Assembly: GCA_036244855.1 (NCBI GenBank)
Contig: BQKZ01004845.1
Location: 14,949-27,607, forward strand
Direction of reading: 5' to 3'
Length of the DNA: 12,659 bases
Source of the DNA: Temnopleurus reevesii
Lineage: Eukaryota > Echinodermata > Echinoidea > Temnopleuroida > Temnopleuridae
Under the pieces are notes generated by a model that worked only from the letters and a program-made list of their open reading frames with translations, ran no database searches and was not told the DNA's origin. This document shows positions 1 to 7,278 of this stretch, piece after piece. Made by a program: the position numbers and the translations under genes. Each line of letters opens with the position of its first letter. Within the stretch, counting starts at the first letter, position 1.

Positions 1-1557
1 TGGACACAACAATCGCAAGCCGGTTCCGATTTGATTAGCGCTACAAAGAGGACCAATGAATTTGCGTTTGACTTTTTCGAAAATAGTTAGAATCGTGTTA
101 TGGATAAAATAGACAAGTACATTTATGATCACCATAGAAAGTCCCAGTTGCCACACTTGTTCAACATTTCCACATGATAAGAAGGATGAAAATTTCTTTT
201 GTGTTCTTTAAGATGTTAATGCTTAAATGGAGGTTGTTTACTTTGTCCCAGGTCTTTATTCTCTTCTGCTCACACTGAAGTCAAGCTGATTCATAGTTGT
301 ATTTGTTTTTGCTTGTACTGGCCTATGGCATGCGCCCCACGCTATACCACTTCATCTATTCACACATTGAAGTCTTGCTCCATACCTTGCAGTCTTTCAT
401 CTTGTTCAGTGAGTGACTACTCAGTGACTACTCAGCTCGAAACTACTTTGCATGGATTACAATTATATCCCAAACTCGTCGGGGGAGTCATTCCATGCTC
501 TAACCGCACCGCCTATAAAATATCTAGGCTTTTAATAGTCTAGATCATTCAGTTAAAACGAAATTCCACCTTCCATTCGTCTTTTCTGGTCAGTGATACA
601 GTGCAATCTAAGCAAGTAAGCTGCAAGGTAGGTCACTGTGTGTGCACCATTACTTGTAATACAGACAGGTACTCGCCACATACATGTTGTCAGACTCTTT
701 TACAATAGTCAGCATACACAGACTATAGTCTTCAAACACACATGTACTCTGCTCAGGTATTCCGCACTTTGCATTGATGCAAAATTAATCCAAAATCTGC
801 GGTCAAAGATCACTATATTTAAAAAGGTTGAGGGAGCTTACCGACATAAGTTATCTTGATCACAGAGGTATTATTGTCGCAGTTACGAAATTCAAAGTCC
901 ATTGGTCTGTGCCCGCAGTCGACACAGATCCTAACGGTCAATTTGAAATCACACCGTTTGCTTTACTATATCTGATTCGAAAATGATCATGTGGGCCTTT
1001 TTATTTAAACATCGTTATAATTTCATAAATACTTATAATTACAGTCTAATTTTAAGCTTAATGGTACTGTCGTAATCATTGATACTCTTTTATAATACAA
1101 AATTCTTACAATGTCAGATTTTAGCTCGCAAAATGAGTATTCTAACCTTAGGTTAGCAGCGTCAATGTTCGATGGGAAAAGTTAACCTTGCAGCAGTTTT
1201 TTTTTAATATATACAAATCAAAATATTATGGATGGTCAATGTTAAATCTAATTTCATTTCCTCGAAGAAAAAACGTAGCCATGTCAGTTGCGACAGAACA
1301 ATTTTTTAGTCGTCGTCGTTGAGTTCTTGTCAGACATGTGCTTTCGAAATTGGTGGACGGGAGCTTGTGGACGATGGGAAAAGAGAGTGCATCTGATGTG
1401 CACAAGAAATAATGCGCAAAGCAGTTGCGCACTTGTCATTTAATGCGCATATCACATGCGCACTCGTTTTTCTTTGACCATCGGAAATTGTACTCCGTCC
1501 ACCGAATGAGGAAACCTGCTGTCAAAATTATTATCTGTGGATCATTTAGGTATCTTT
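1..1557. other. Gene-poor AT-rich region downstream of GPCR 1
   Basis: No coding region can be supported here. Open frames are short and lack recognisable motifs. At the left edge the plus strand is open for 29 codons, ending at the TAG at 88-90 with a hydrophilic protein-like composition, and the minus strand is open for about 70 codons. Either could be the end of an exon that runs off the window, but neither can be recognised. Small oddities are a 7-bp-arm palindrome at 1142-1156 and four TGCGCA palindromes between 1410 and 1465. A possible promoter is listed separately. Confidence 0.4.
514..633 (+). promoter_or_regulatory. Possible TATA/Inr core promoter followed by splice donors
   Basis: TATAAAA lies at 514-520, and an initiator-like TCATTC has its A at 547, about 33 bp downstream. 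Two good splice-donor matches follow: CAA/GTAAG with GT at 616 and CAAG/GTAGGT with GT at 628. The order TATA, initiator, donor is what a short non-coding first exon would look like. No downstream coding exon is recognised, and such motifs are expected by chance in AT-rich DNA, so this is only a candidate. Confidence 0.2.
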
Positions 1558-2502
1558 TCATTTGAAAGTGGCTTCCTTGGAACAAAGTTTCTTCCACACT
1601 GACTTGTCTTTGAAATATCTCAGAGCCTTTTCACGAAATGTGCGATTACGATAGCAGTACACCACTGGAATGATTGCAGATGAGCAAAGAAGTACGAACG
1701 ATAAGACGTCGTCGAGCTGTCGACTGTAAAGATGCACTGCCTCCCTGCCGTACACTGCCAAAACAATATACAGAATGCTCATTGGCATATATGAAATGAC
1801 GAAACTGACAGTGATGATAAGAACAGTTTGAGATGATTTCACGCGAGAAATACTGGGGGCGTGTCGCATGGCTCTGCGAGAAATGGCGAAGTTCAGGATA
1901 ACAAGAGTTACGGCTGATGCCAAAATTGATAGGGATATGACAAACATTCCGGCTCGAAATATTGAATCAAATTCAGCATCAATAAACGAACAGTAGAAAG
2001 AAATACTGATTGAACCATCTGCTGTTACCGCGTGGACAATAAAGTAGGAGATACTTAATGTCCAGCTGATGGCCACTCCGACAGCAATTCGCTGCGGCGT
2101 AACTAGTGCCTCGTACTGAAAGGGCCTATTTACCGCGATGTAGCGATCCAACATCACCATCACAATGTGAAGCATCGAATTTGCAGAGAAAATAATGCTC
2201 GGGCCAAAAAAGTACTTTGAATATTTAACGACACATGTTAGTTCAATGAGCACAAGCCTCTGGAAAATTCCCAAGGGGGTGGTGATTACACCAGATAAAA
2301 AGTCTACGAATGCCAAACTGGAAAGCAAGTAGTAGGTCGGCCTTCGGAGACTTTCAGATTTCAGGAACGTTGCAAGAACTATAAAATTCCCGATGGTAGT
2401 GATAAAAGCAAGCAGGGTCATCACAATAACTATAAGTGCATTGTAGGCTGGATGATTCGGTTCATACAAGTGTTCCTGCAAGGTCTTATTGATGTCTGCC
2501 AT
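1558..2502 (-). CDS. Rhodopsin-type (class A) G protein-coupled receptor, orphan, N7.49 replaced by Ile
   Basis: An intact single-exon receptor of 314 residues, expected to sit in the plasma membrane and couple to a heterotrimeric G protein. Seven hydrophobic segments lie near residues 21-46, 57-80, 98-122, 137-159, 183-207, 224-250 and 264-285. Class A landmarks are N39 (1.50), D67 (2.50), D119-R120-Y121 (DRY), W147 (4.50), C171 in extracellular loop 2 and P240 (6.50), followed by a basic helix 8 and C307 as a possible palmitoylation site. N5 is in a glycosylation sequon. Odd points: NPxxY reads I278-P-V-V-Y282; Tyr238 replaces W6.48; TM5 has no proline; and the TM3-side cysteine C90 lies 30 residues before R120 rather than the usual 25. 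The start has A at -3 and G at +4 and aligns with the start of the paralogue at 7279. Intracellular loop 3 is about 14 residues shorter than in that paralogue. Family is certain; ligand is unknown. Confidence 0.93.
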   Translation of the reverse strand: MADINKTLQEHLYEPNHPAYNALIVIVMTLLAFITTIGNFIVLATFLKSESLRRPTYYLLSSLAFVDFLSGVITTPLGIFQRLVLIELTCVVKYSKYFFGPSIIFSANSMLHIVMVMLDRYIAVNRPFQYEALVTPQRIAVGVAISWTLSISYFIVHAVTADGSISISFYCSFIDAEFDSIFRAGMFVISLSILASAVTLVILNFAISRRAMRHAPSISRVKSSQTVLIITVSFVISYMPMSILYIVLAVYGREAVHLYSRQLDDVLSFVLLCSSAIIPVVYCYRNRTFREKALRYFKDKSVWKKLCSKEATFK

Positions 2503-3121
2503 AATATATCACTGCATATGTACGGACGATTAAAACTGTCTCTAACTTGATACAATTCTCCTCGGAATCCTGCCCCGACGTTAGCAAAGATTTCCAAAAG
2601 ATAATTAAAGTAACAATCCAGTCAAGGAGAACCGTGCTAAAAGATGCCGCAAGAGATTCCAATTCCGTGTTCAGAGGAGACTGACTTTATAGCAAAACTT
2701 TAGAATGAAACGTCGTCAAACAAGTAATTGGCTGACTGTTTAGACGTACCTGTCTACTCAGTTGAGCAGAAGCTCTAGAGTTGCTTGTTCCCGTTATACA
2801 ATCGTGTAGTTAATTAATGTTCAGACGCATTTTGCCATTGTCTAGTGTTGTGATATGTGATATGGATGTTTGTATTATCATCGTTCAATTCATTAGTATG
2901 ATTGATATGGTTGTCATGGTCACCCTTCTAAATCGTTTGGAAGAGCAGGGGACCGTGCCATCATGATAGAATGTTTCAGAAAAATCAATTAAACCATGAA
3001 CCCAGTTCAAACCTATTTTCTAAAGTGGCTTCCACTTAATTAGTTCCGAAAGCTGATTCGGAAGGCCAGTTTTGTGTTCCCGTTCAGATTAGAGACCTGC
3101 AAAATGGATTCTAAGACCTCT
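2503..3121. other. Upstream intergenic DNA of GPCR 1
   Basis: No ORF of note, RNA gene or clear repeat is seen apart from the TATA-like site at 2685-2691. It presumably contains the 5' UTR and promoter of the minus-strand receptor. Confidence 0.35.
2685..2691 (-). promoter_or_regulatory. Candidate TATA box for GPCR 1
   Basis: Read on the minus strand this is TATAAAG, about 185 bp upstream of the GPCR 1 start codon, which would leave a 5' UTR of roughly 150 bases. It is the only TATA-like match noticed at a sensible distance. No conserved initiator at the expected spacing was identified, and distal 5' UTR exons are possible, so confidence is low. Confidence 0.2.
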
Positions 3122-3677
3122 TTAAAAGGAGAGTCTACCAAAAAATAATATTTATTCAACAGGAGCAGAAAAATTAGATGAACAGAACAAAAAAGATTGA
3201 GAAAAACTAAGATAGTTATGAATGTTTATATATTTAGACAAATTGGCAACTGATGACGCCATAAGTGCACAACTGACCATTTATTACATTCATATCAATG
3301 TCATAAAATGTTACTTTTTTCTCCAAATGTATGATTTCCCCAAAACTTTAACCGTAGGATATCTTTATGATAGATATATAGATCCACTATTTGCATGTTT
3401 ACATTCATACAAACTTTGAAACTTTCTGTAAAAATGATGAATTTTCCACCATATTTTAAGAGAAAACTCTGGTTAGTTGTGCACCCGTCATGTCATCAAA
3501 TTGGCAACATCTCTGTAAATTTCCAGTGATTTGCCCTTTTTTTTCAAATCTGTGAAAATTCATGACTTATTTTTATTACTTGTCCGATTTTCTTCAAACT
3601 TTTTTTTTTTTTTTACTCGCCAATTTGTTCTGCTTCTGTTAAAAAAATTATTATGTTTGGGTAGACTCTTCTTTTAA
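3122..3677. mobile_element. Foldback MITE-like element (F0) with intact TTAA flanks
   Basis: TTAA at 3122-3125 and TTAA at 3674-3677 enclose inverted ends: AAGGAGAGTCTACC on the left, and AAGAAGAGTCTACCC when the right end is reverse-complemented. The arms stay alignable inward for roughly 170-200 bp with indels. For example, a segment with GTGCACAACTGACC near 3270 matches GTGCACAACTAACC from the other arm (near 3480, reverse strand). The right arm carries poly-T runs at about 3537 and 3600. There is no transposase ORF, so the element is non-autonomous. TTAA target duplication is typical of piggyBac-type elements, but the terminal bases are not a clear piggyBac match. Internal motifs resemble the M elements at 9217 and beyond, for example AAAATCGGACAA and ATGAATTTTCA in the right arm read in reverse. 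Confidence 0.75.
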
Positions 3678-4260
3678 GTCAGGCAAAGTGGCTCTGTTGC
3701 TATGACGATGGACAAACACCTGGGTTCAAATACTTCACGTACGATCTTCCCGCGTGCATATTCATATCTAAATATTTTTGTCCCTTATTGTCTTTGCATA
3801 GCGAGGGGACATCGCAGCGGAAACATCCAGATGTTTGACATATTCAGGGTGAAATTTACAACAACAAGGCAGCTTTACGAGTCTCGAGCGTTCAAATTAC
3901 CGGCTGAACTGGTTCCTTGTTACAAAAATCTACCGCGTGAAGTGAATTTCGAAACCAATTGGAAATTTCAGTTTCGTGACCGCTTCTGCCGTTCAAACAT
4001 GCTTTTAAACTGGTTTTTGTTAAAGTAGTGTAATGCCGTATATCTGAATGGGGCCATATTGAAAGGATAAACCAATCAAAACGTTGTCTACTAATTATTA
4101 TGCTTCGGATGTGAGCCACCAAAGATAAGGTCAGTCTTAGTAGTTGTGTAGGTGGAGAGGAGACTGTTTTGTAGGATCAGAGTTGGATGGAGGTTGGTCG
4201 GACCGCCGCGCGGTGGGGAATGTAGAAAATAGTAGTTGTTTAACATTATGAGTCAAATAA
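3678..4260. other. Intergenic stretch, no recognised gene
   Basis: A 108-codon plus-strand frame (3702-4028) and overlapping minus-strand frames occur here, but none has a recognisable domain, a convincing composition or a paralogue in the window. A GC-rich patch with CCGCCGCGCGG lies at 4202-4212. It may be degenerate repeat or pseudogene DNA; nothing firmer can be said. Confidence 0.35.
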
Positions 4261-4301
4261 GATAACTACAAATATTCAAAGTCATGTACAAAATATATCC
4301 A
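4261..4301 (+). repeat. 40-bp direct repeat, left copy
   Basis: Starts GATAACTACAAATATTCAAA and matches 5163-5203 at 39 of its first 40 positions; the single difference is AAAATAT against ATAATAT. Weaker similarity continues some 20 bp upstream of both copies. The pair brackets the tRNA-like head and LINE 3' end, about 860 bp apart. Confidence 0.8.
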
Positions 4302-4319
4302 GAAACGTCCTCCATACTG

Positions 4320-4413
4320 TTATGTGGTGTCGTGGTTTGCGCCTGTAATCAAGCTGTTTGCATGGGACAACCATAAATTGACCTGGTTGGTTGCGGGTTC
4401 GATCCCCGGTCGC
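4320..4413 (+). repeat. tRNA-derived SINE-like head (A and B box)
   Basis: A pol III A-box-like TGGTGTCGTGG at 4324-4334 and a B box GGTTCGATCCCC at 4397-4408 give the layout of a tRNA-derived SINE promoter. The boxes are about 73 bp apart, wider than in a real tRNA, and no acceptor-stem pairing is apparent, so this is not a functional tRNA gene. Some 85 bp downstream begins the LINE ORF2 remnant, which raises the possibility of a chimeric SINE/LINE element. Confidence 0.55.
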
Positions 4414-4497
4414 CGCCGTCTTTCTTTCGTTCTTCTCCTGGCGTAAATATTCAAATTCGAATGATACACGCCGTAAAAACCGTAATTGGCAGTGGTG

Positions 4498-4950
4498 TTC
4501 CGCGCAAAGAAATACGACCATGCCTCTCCCCTCCTTCGTCCGCTGCACTGGCTTCCAATAGAAAAAAGAATCACTTACAAAATCCTCACGATGATCTACA
4601 AGTGCATTCATGAGATGGCTCCCTCCTACCTCCAAAACCTTATATCAATGCATCAACCAGGAAGACATGGTCTTAGATCTAGCAACGACCCAACTTTGCT
4701 CTCGGTTCCAAGAAGTCGCACACGCTTCGGAGATCGATCCTTTTCCATTTCTGCACCACATCTCTGGAATAATCTCCCTCAGGCTGTTCGATCTTCTTCT
4801 TCTCTTGCTATCTTTCAACGTTCCCTAAAAACCTTTCTCTTTAATAGTTAAATAATTTGTTGTTATGTATTTTATGTAGGTAATCAATTTTCTATGACAC
4901 TATAAAGCGCTGTGATACATATTTCTGTAAGGGCGCGATGTAAATGCCAA

Positions 4951-4981
<31 letters not shown>
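4498..4981 (+). mobile_element. 5'-truncated CR1/L2-like LINE: ORF2 C-terminus plus 3' tail with (ATT)n
   Basis: The plus-strand frame ending at the TAA at 4849-4851 encodes about 117 residues typical of the end of CR1/L2-clade LINE ORF2, after the reverse-transcriptase core. Recognisable blocks are KKYDHASPLL, LHWLPIEKRITYKI, MAPSYL, SRTRFGDRSFS and APHLWNNLP, ending SLKTFLFNS. Such 5'-truncated copies are normal for non-LTR retrotransposons. The 3' UTR runs about 100 bp and ends in a (TAT/ATT) microsatellite at 4951-4981, the usual CR1/L2 kind of tail. No endonuclease or reverse-transcriptase catalytic motif remains, so the copy is dead. It is a remnant, not a host gene. Confidence 0.88.
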
Positions 4982-4982
<1 letters not shown>

Positions 4983-5162
4983 TCACTATGAAAAAAATTA
5001 CTTTCGAACATCGGACTAAATAATTAATATTACACTAAAATAGTAATGTAAAATTTTCGATTTTATCAAGACAATTTGGGGGGAAAACTGATATATCGGG
5101 ATCAGTCTGGCATTCTGCCTGTGTCTGTCAAAAAAACCTCCTCCATAACATAAGCCAAAGAA
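4982..5162. other. AT-rich spacer between LINE tail and right direct repeat
   Basis: No gene or clear element. It contains a small inverted pair around TATTACACTAAAATAGTAAT near 5029-5048. It is bounded on the right by the second copy of the 40-bp repeat. Confidence 0.3.
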
Positions 5163-5203
5163 GATAACTACAAATATTCAAAGTCATGTACATAATATAT
5201 CCA
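5163..5203 (+). repeat. 40-bp direct repeat, right copy
   Basis: Second copy of the repeat at 4261-4301, with one mismatch in 40. It lies about 180 bp past the LINE (ATT)n tail, so it is not a simple target-site duplication at the element's end. It may belong to an older repeat into which the SINE/LINE pieces inserted, or to a local duplication. Confidence 0.8.
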
Positions 5204-5445
5204 TGAATACTCATGACCTATCAAGCAAAGTCATTGATCATTTCGGGAGTCGAATTGATGTTTTTTGCGTGTTTTCTTTGCGTATTTTGAACTAGTAAAC
5301 AGGCCTTCGACAAGAATTTGGTACCTTTTCACTTCCATTTTCATAGACAGCCGAGTTACATCTTTGATTGATTCAACTACGCATGCACACAGCGGTTATT
5401 CGCGGTTCGTGTTAGGGGTTTCTTTACAGATTCAGGTAAATAAAC
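5204..5445. other. Intergenic stretch upstream of small ORF
   Basis: No recognised gene. The last 60 bp, around 5380-5430, are locally CpG-rich (GCGGTTATTCGCGG) compared with the surrounding AT-rich DNA. It could be a 5' UTR or promoter for the small ORF, but this is speculative. Confidence 0.25.
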
Positions 5446-5592
5446 ATGGCGACCAACAGAACCAAATTATTCGATGCTCTTCCCGTCGGCCACCTTTATT
5501 CATCCTCTGCGGTGTTTCACCAAGTCGTACTAACGCATACGAATCTCGATCATTCAGCACAAGAACTGGTACCAGTCTTGTGTAAAGTCTAG
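5446..5592 (+). CDS. Candidate small ORF, 48 codons, unknown
   Basis: Begins at an ATG in a strong Kozak context (AAACATGGC) and runs to the TAG at 5590-5592. The N-terminus reads MATNRTKLFDALPVGHL; no domain is recognised. A CAG/GTAAAT splice-donor match sits just before the ATG. The downstream half, from 5511, overlaps a P-family repeat fragment, so that part of the frame is repeat DNA. This argues either for chance or for an exon interrupted by a repeat. Listed as a candidate only. Confidence 0.15.
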   Translation: MATNRTKLFDALPVGHLYSSSAVFHQVVLTHTNLDHSAQELVPVLCKV

Positions 5593-5600
5593 AGAAAGTT
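5511..5600 (+). repeat. P-family hairpin element fragment
   Basis: Opens with GGTGTTTCACCAAG (5511-5524), the signature found at the ends of the P elements at 9120, 10259, 11292 and 11795. Further in, ATTCAGCACAAG, ACCAGTC and TAAAGTC follow in the same order as in the right arm of the copy at 11790-11963. A near-palindrome centred on ACTGGTACCAGT lies at 5563-5583. It is degenerate and only one end is clear. Confidence 0.5.
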
Positions 5601-5992
5601 CATCGGCCGTCTTTTCTTCTAGCTTTTTTTTGGTGTCATTATTCACCCTGTGCAGTCTGTAAATGGACCAAGTGGTTTGATGAAATTTGCCTAATAAAGT
5701 TAGGTGTCTTGATAAAAATTATGAAAGAGCAATTGCTTTTAAGAAGATAATTACGACACGTTTCTAAGAAGGTGTGAAAAATGGAATGAAATCTTTGCTC
5801 AAAGGGGGTCAGAAATTCATTATTCGCACCAAAATAAAACATTTTAAAACAAATTACAAAGCAACCCATTTCCGGTAAATTTCTGGGGTTTTTTTCTTCT
5901 AAAACGCTGTCGCAGTTACAATTCGCGAAATTCATACTTCGAAGTGGGCTTAGAACTATTCGAGTTAACATTAACTTTCTCCCTGTTATAAT
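5601..5992. other. Intergenic stretch, no supported gene
   Basis: A 110-codon minus-strand frame (5639-5971) has no recognisable motif and a composition typical of AT-rich non-coding DNA. Nothing else stands out. Confidence 0.35.
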
Positions 5993-6264
5993 AATGAACG
6001 GCTTTTATATAGCGCTTATCAACTCTAAGAATTCTCTAAGCGCTCTACAATTGCAGCATTATTACCCTGGCTTTAGCCCGGCAGCCACTTCATTAGCGCA
6101 CTTGGCGTTTCAAGGAATAAATATTCCTGCCAGGTACCCAATCACCTCACCTGGTTGAGTGCAGCACACTATGGGTAAATTTCTTGCTGAAGGAAATTAA
6201 CGCCCTGGGAGAGATTCGAACCACCGACCCTCTAGTTAAGAGGCGAGAATCCGAACCACTACAC
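5993..6264 (-). mobile_element. tRNA-derived SINE
   Basis: Read on the minus strand the element starts near 6264 with GTGTAGTGGTTCGG. The A-box-like stretch maps to 6251-6261 and the B box GGTTCGAATCT to 6212-6222. A central body of about 150 bp follows, including GGTGATTGGGTACCTGGCAG, a type of block seen in widespread invertebrate SINEs (from general knowledge; subfamily not assigned). The 3' end has paired AGCGCT motifs, then GCGCTATATAAAAGCC and a short ATTATTAT tail. That tail resembles the 3' end of the LINE at 4498-4981, suggesting that LINE clade mobilised it. Length of about 270 bp is normal for a SINE. Confidence 0.8.
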
Positions 6265-6512
6265 TTTTATACCTACAAAAGTATGAAAAAGAAAAAAAAT
6301 CAAATTCTTCATATTTTATGAAATACGCGAATATAATGTTGATTATAAAATAATCAGTCTTTCGGCTTCCAAAGAGGGCCTATTCATCTCATATTTGATT
6401 CTCTTTAATATACAAATGAATTAATTGGTATCCACATTATAGTTTTGTGTCGCCTCAATGATACGGTGGACTGCACCGGCAATCTGTTTGGAGGAGTTAC
6501 CATAGCAACAAA
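6265..6512. other. AT-rich spacer
   Basis: No gene or clear element seen between the SINE and the broken coding-like stretch. Confidence 0.3.
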
Positions 6513-6898
6513 ATGGACAATAGTGAAAAATTGAAAGCAAAAAACAATATATCAAAGATGCACACCGGCTTGACCACTAATCCCAGTTAAAATCAAGGAG
6601 AGTGAGAGCAAAGGGCGTTTTCTTGTTGAGCATCAGGATCGTGATAGAAAGTTTTATTCGCTGTTAAAAACCCCCCTAAAATCCACACAGAGCTGTAAGT
6701 CTGGTTGATGATATCTCAGTTAAAGATCTCCTCGAAGACTTAGAGGACAAGTAAATGCTCTTGAGTGATGCTCGTGCAAGTTTAAAAGACGTGTCAGTGG
6801 AAAATAAAGCAAGAACAGTCTTTTCTTTGGATGCCAGAACTTCTTTACGCTCCTGTCATCAGTCACAATCAAGAGGTTGGATGCTTGGTTTGATTTGA
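6513..6898 (+). pseudogene. Broken coding-like stretch, unknown
   Basis: An ATG in good context (AAAATGG) at 6513 opens 25 codons to a TAA at 6588. An overlapping frame from about 6583 then stays open to paired stops at 6707-6712, with hydrophilic charged residues (for example KESESKGRFLVEHQDRDRKF). A third frame, 6704-6898, reads VDDISVKDLLEDLEDK, stop, then 47 more codons to a TGA at 6896. All three segments have protein-like, charged composition, as expected from one gene broken by two frameshifts and a stop. Alternatively some joints could be introns: there is a perfect GTAAGT donor at 6694 and GTAAAT at 6751. No family is recognised. Confidence 0.25.
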
Positions 6899-6983
6899 GT
6901 ATCGCCGTTCACGTAACATTGAATTTTAAGAACTGAATTGTTAGCAAAGTGTCTTACCCCCATCGTGTAGACATTTTACTAAT
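6899..6983. other. Spacer before tandem array
   Basis: No feature seen. CTAACGGG at 6984-6991 is a degenerate partial first unit of the following array. Confidence 0.3.
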
Positions 6984-7142
6984 CTAACGGGGAGACGTAC
7001 TAACGTTGAGACGGACTAACGTTGAGACGAACTAAAGTTGAGACGTACTAACGTTGAGACGAACTAACGTTGAGATGGACTAACGTTGATACGAACTAAC
7101 TTTGAGACGAGCTAACGTTGAGACGGACTAACGTTGAGACGG
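6984..7142 (+). repeat. 16-bp tandem array, nine full units
   Basis: Consensus unit GAGACGNACTAACGTT. Full units start at 6992, 7008, 7024, 7040, 7056, 7072, 7088, 7104 and 7120, with a 7-bp partial at 7136-7142 and a degenerate 8-bp partial before the first. Position 7 of the unit varies (T, G or A); a few units carry one or two other changes. Most units keep two CpGs and the palindrome AACGTT. The array ends 136 bp upstream of the GPCR 2 start codon, so it lies in its promoter or 5' UTR region. There are no spacers, so it is not CRISPR-like, and the 16-bp period does not preserve a reading frame. Confidence 0.95.
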
Positions 7143-7200
7143 AAAAATAATCCAGGATCCATCAACAGTTCTGAGCGCCTCTACTGTATAACCCCCGCAC

Positions 7201-7271
7201 TTAACCCATTGACTACTAAAACCGGACAATCCCTGCACAAAGTCTTTAGGATTAAGGAGTAAATGGGTTAA
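7201..7271. repeat. Inverted repeat/hairpin ending 7 bp before the GPCR 2 start codon
   Basis: TTAACCCATT at 7201-7210 is the exact reverse complement of AATGGGTTAA at 7262-7271. Pairing resumes inward for ACT/AGT (7212-7214 with 7258-7260) and for a further two bases, giving an imperfect stem of about 17 bp around a loop of some 35-40 bases. The ends begin with TTAA, so it could be a tiny MITE. If transcribed, it would form a stem in the 5' UTR right at the initiation codon. Confidence 0.7.
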
Positions 7272-7278
7272 AGACACT

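Noticed and set aside
1410..1465. NRF-1-type promoter from four TGCGCA motifs
   Set aside because: Half-sites are spread out rather than joined as the usual double site and lie downstream of GPCR 1.
3702..4122. Open frames of 108 (plus) and 76 (minus) codons
   Set aside because: No recognisable domain, overlapping on both strands, and composition like AT-rich non-coding DNA.
4324..4408. tRNA gene
   Set aside because: Only the pol III boxes are present, spaced too far apart and without cloverleaf pairing; it fits a SINE head.
4282..4635. 117- and 84-codon minus-strand frames
   Set aside because: Antisense shadows of the tRNA-like head and the LINE ORF on the plus strand.
4261..5203. LTR retrotransposon with 40-bp terminal repeats
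   Set aside because: Repeats are too short, have no TG...CA ends, and the interior is non-LTR LINE sequence.
5639..5971. 110-codon minus-strand open frame
   Set aside because: No motif, no promoter or paralogue; length is within what chance gives in this window.
6212..6261. tRNA gene on the minus strand
   Set aside because: Part of a SINE with body and tail; no acceptor stem.
6992..7142. CRISPR-like array
   Set aside because: Units are directly contiguous with no spacers, and the context is a eukaryotic genome.
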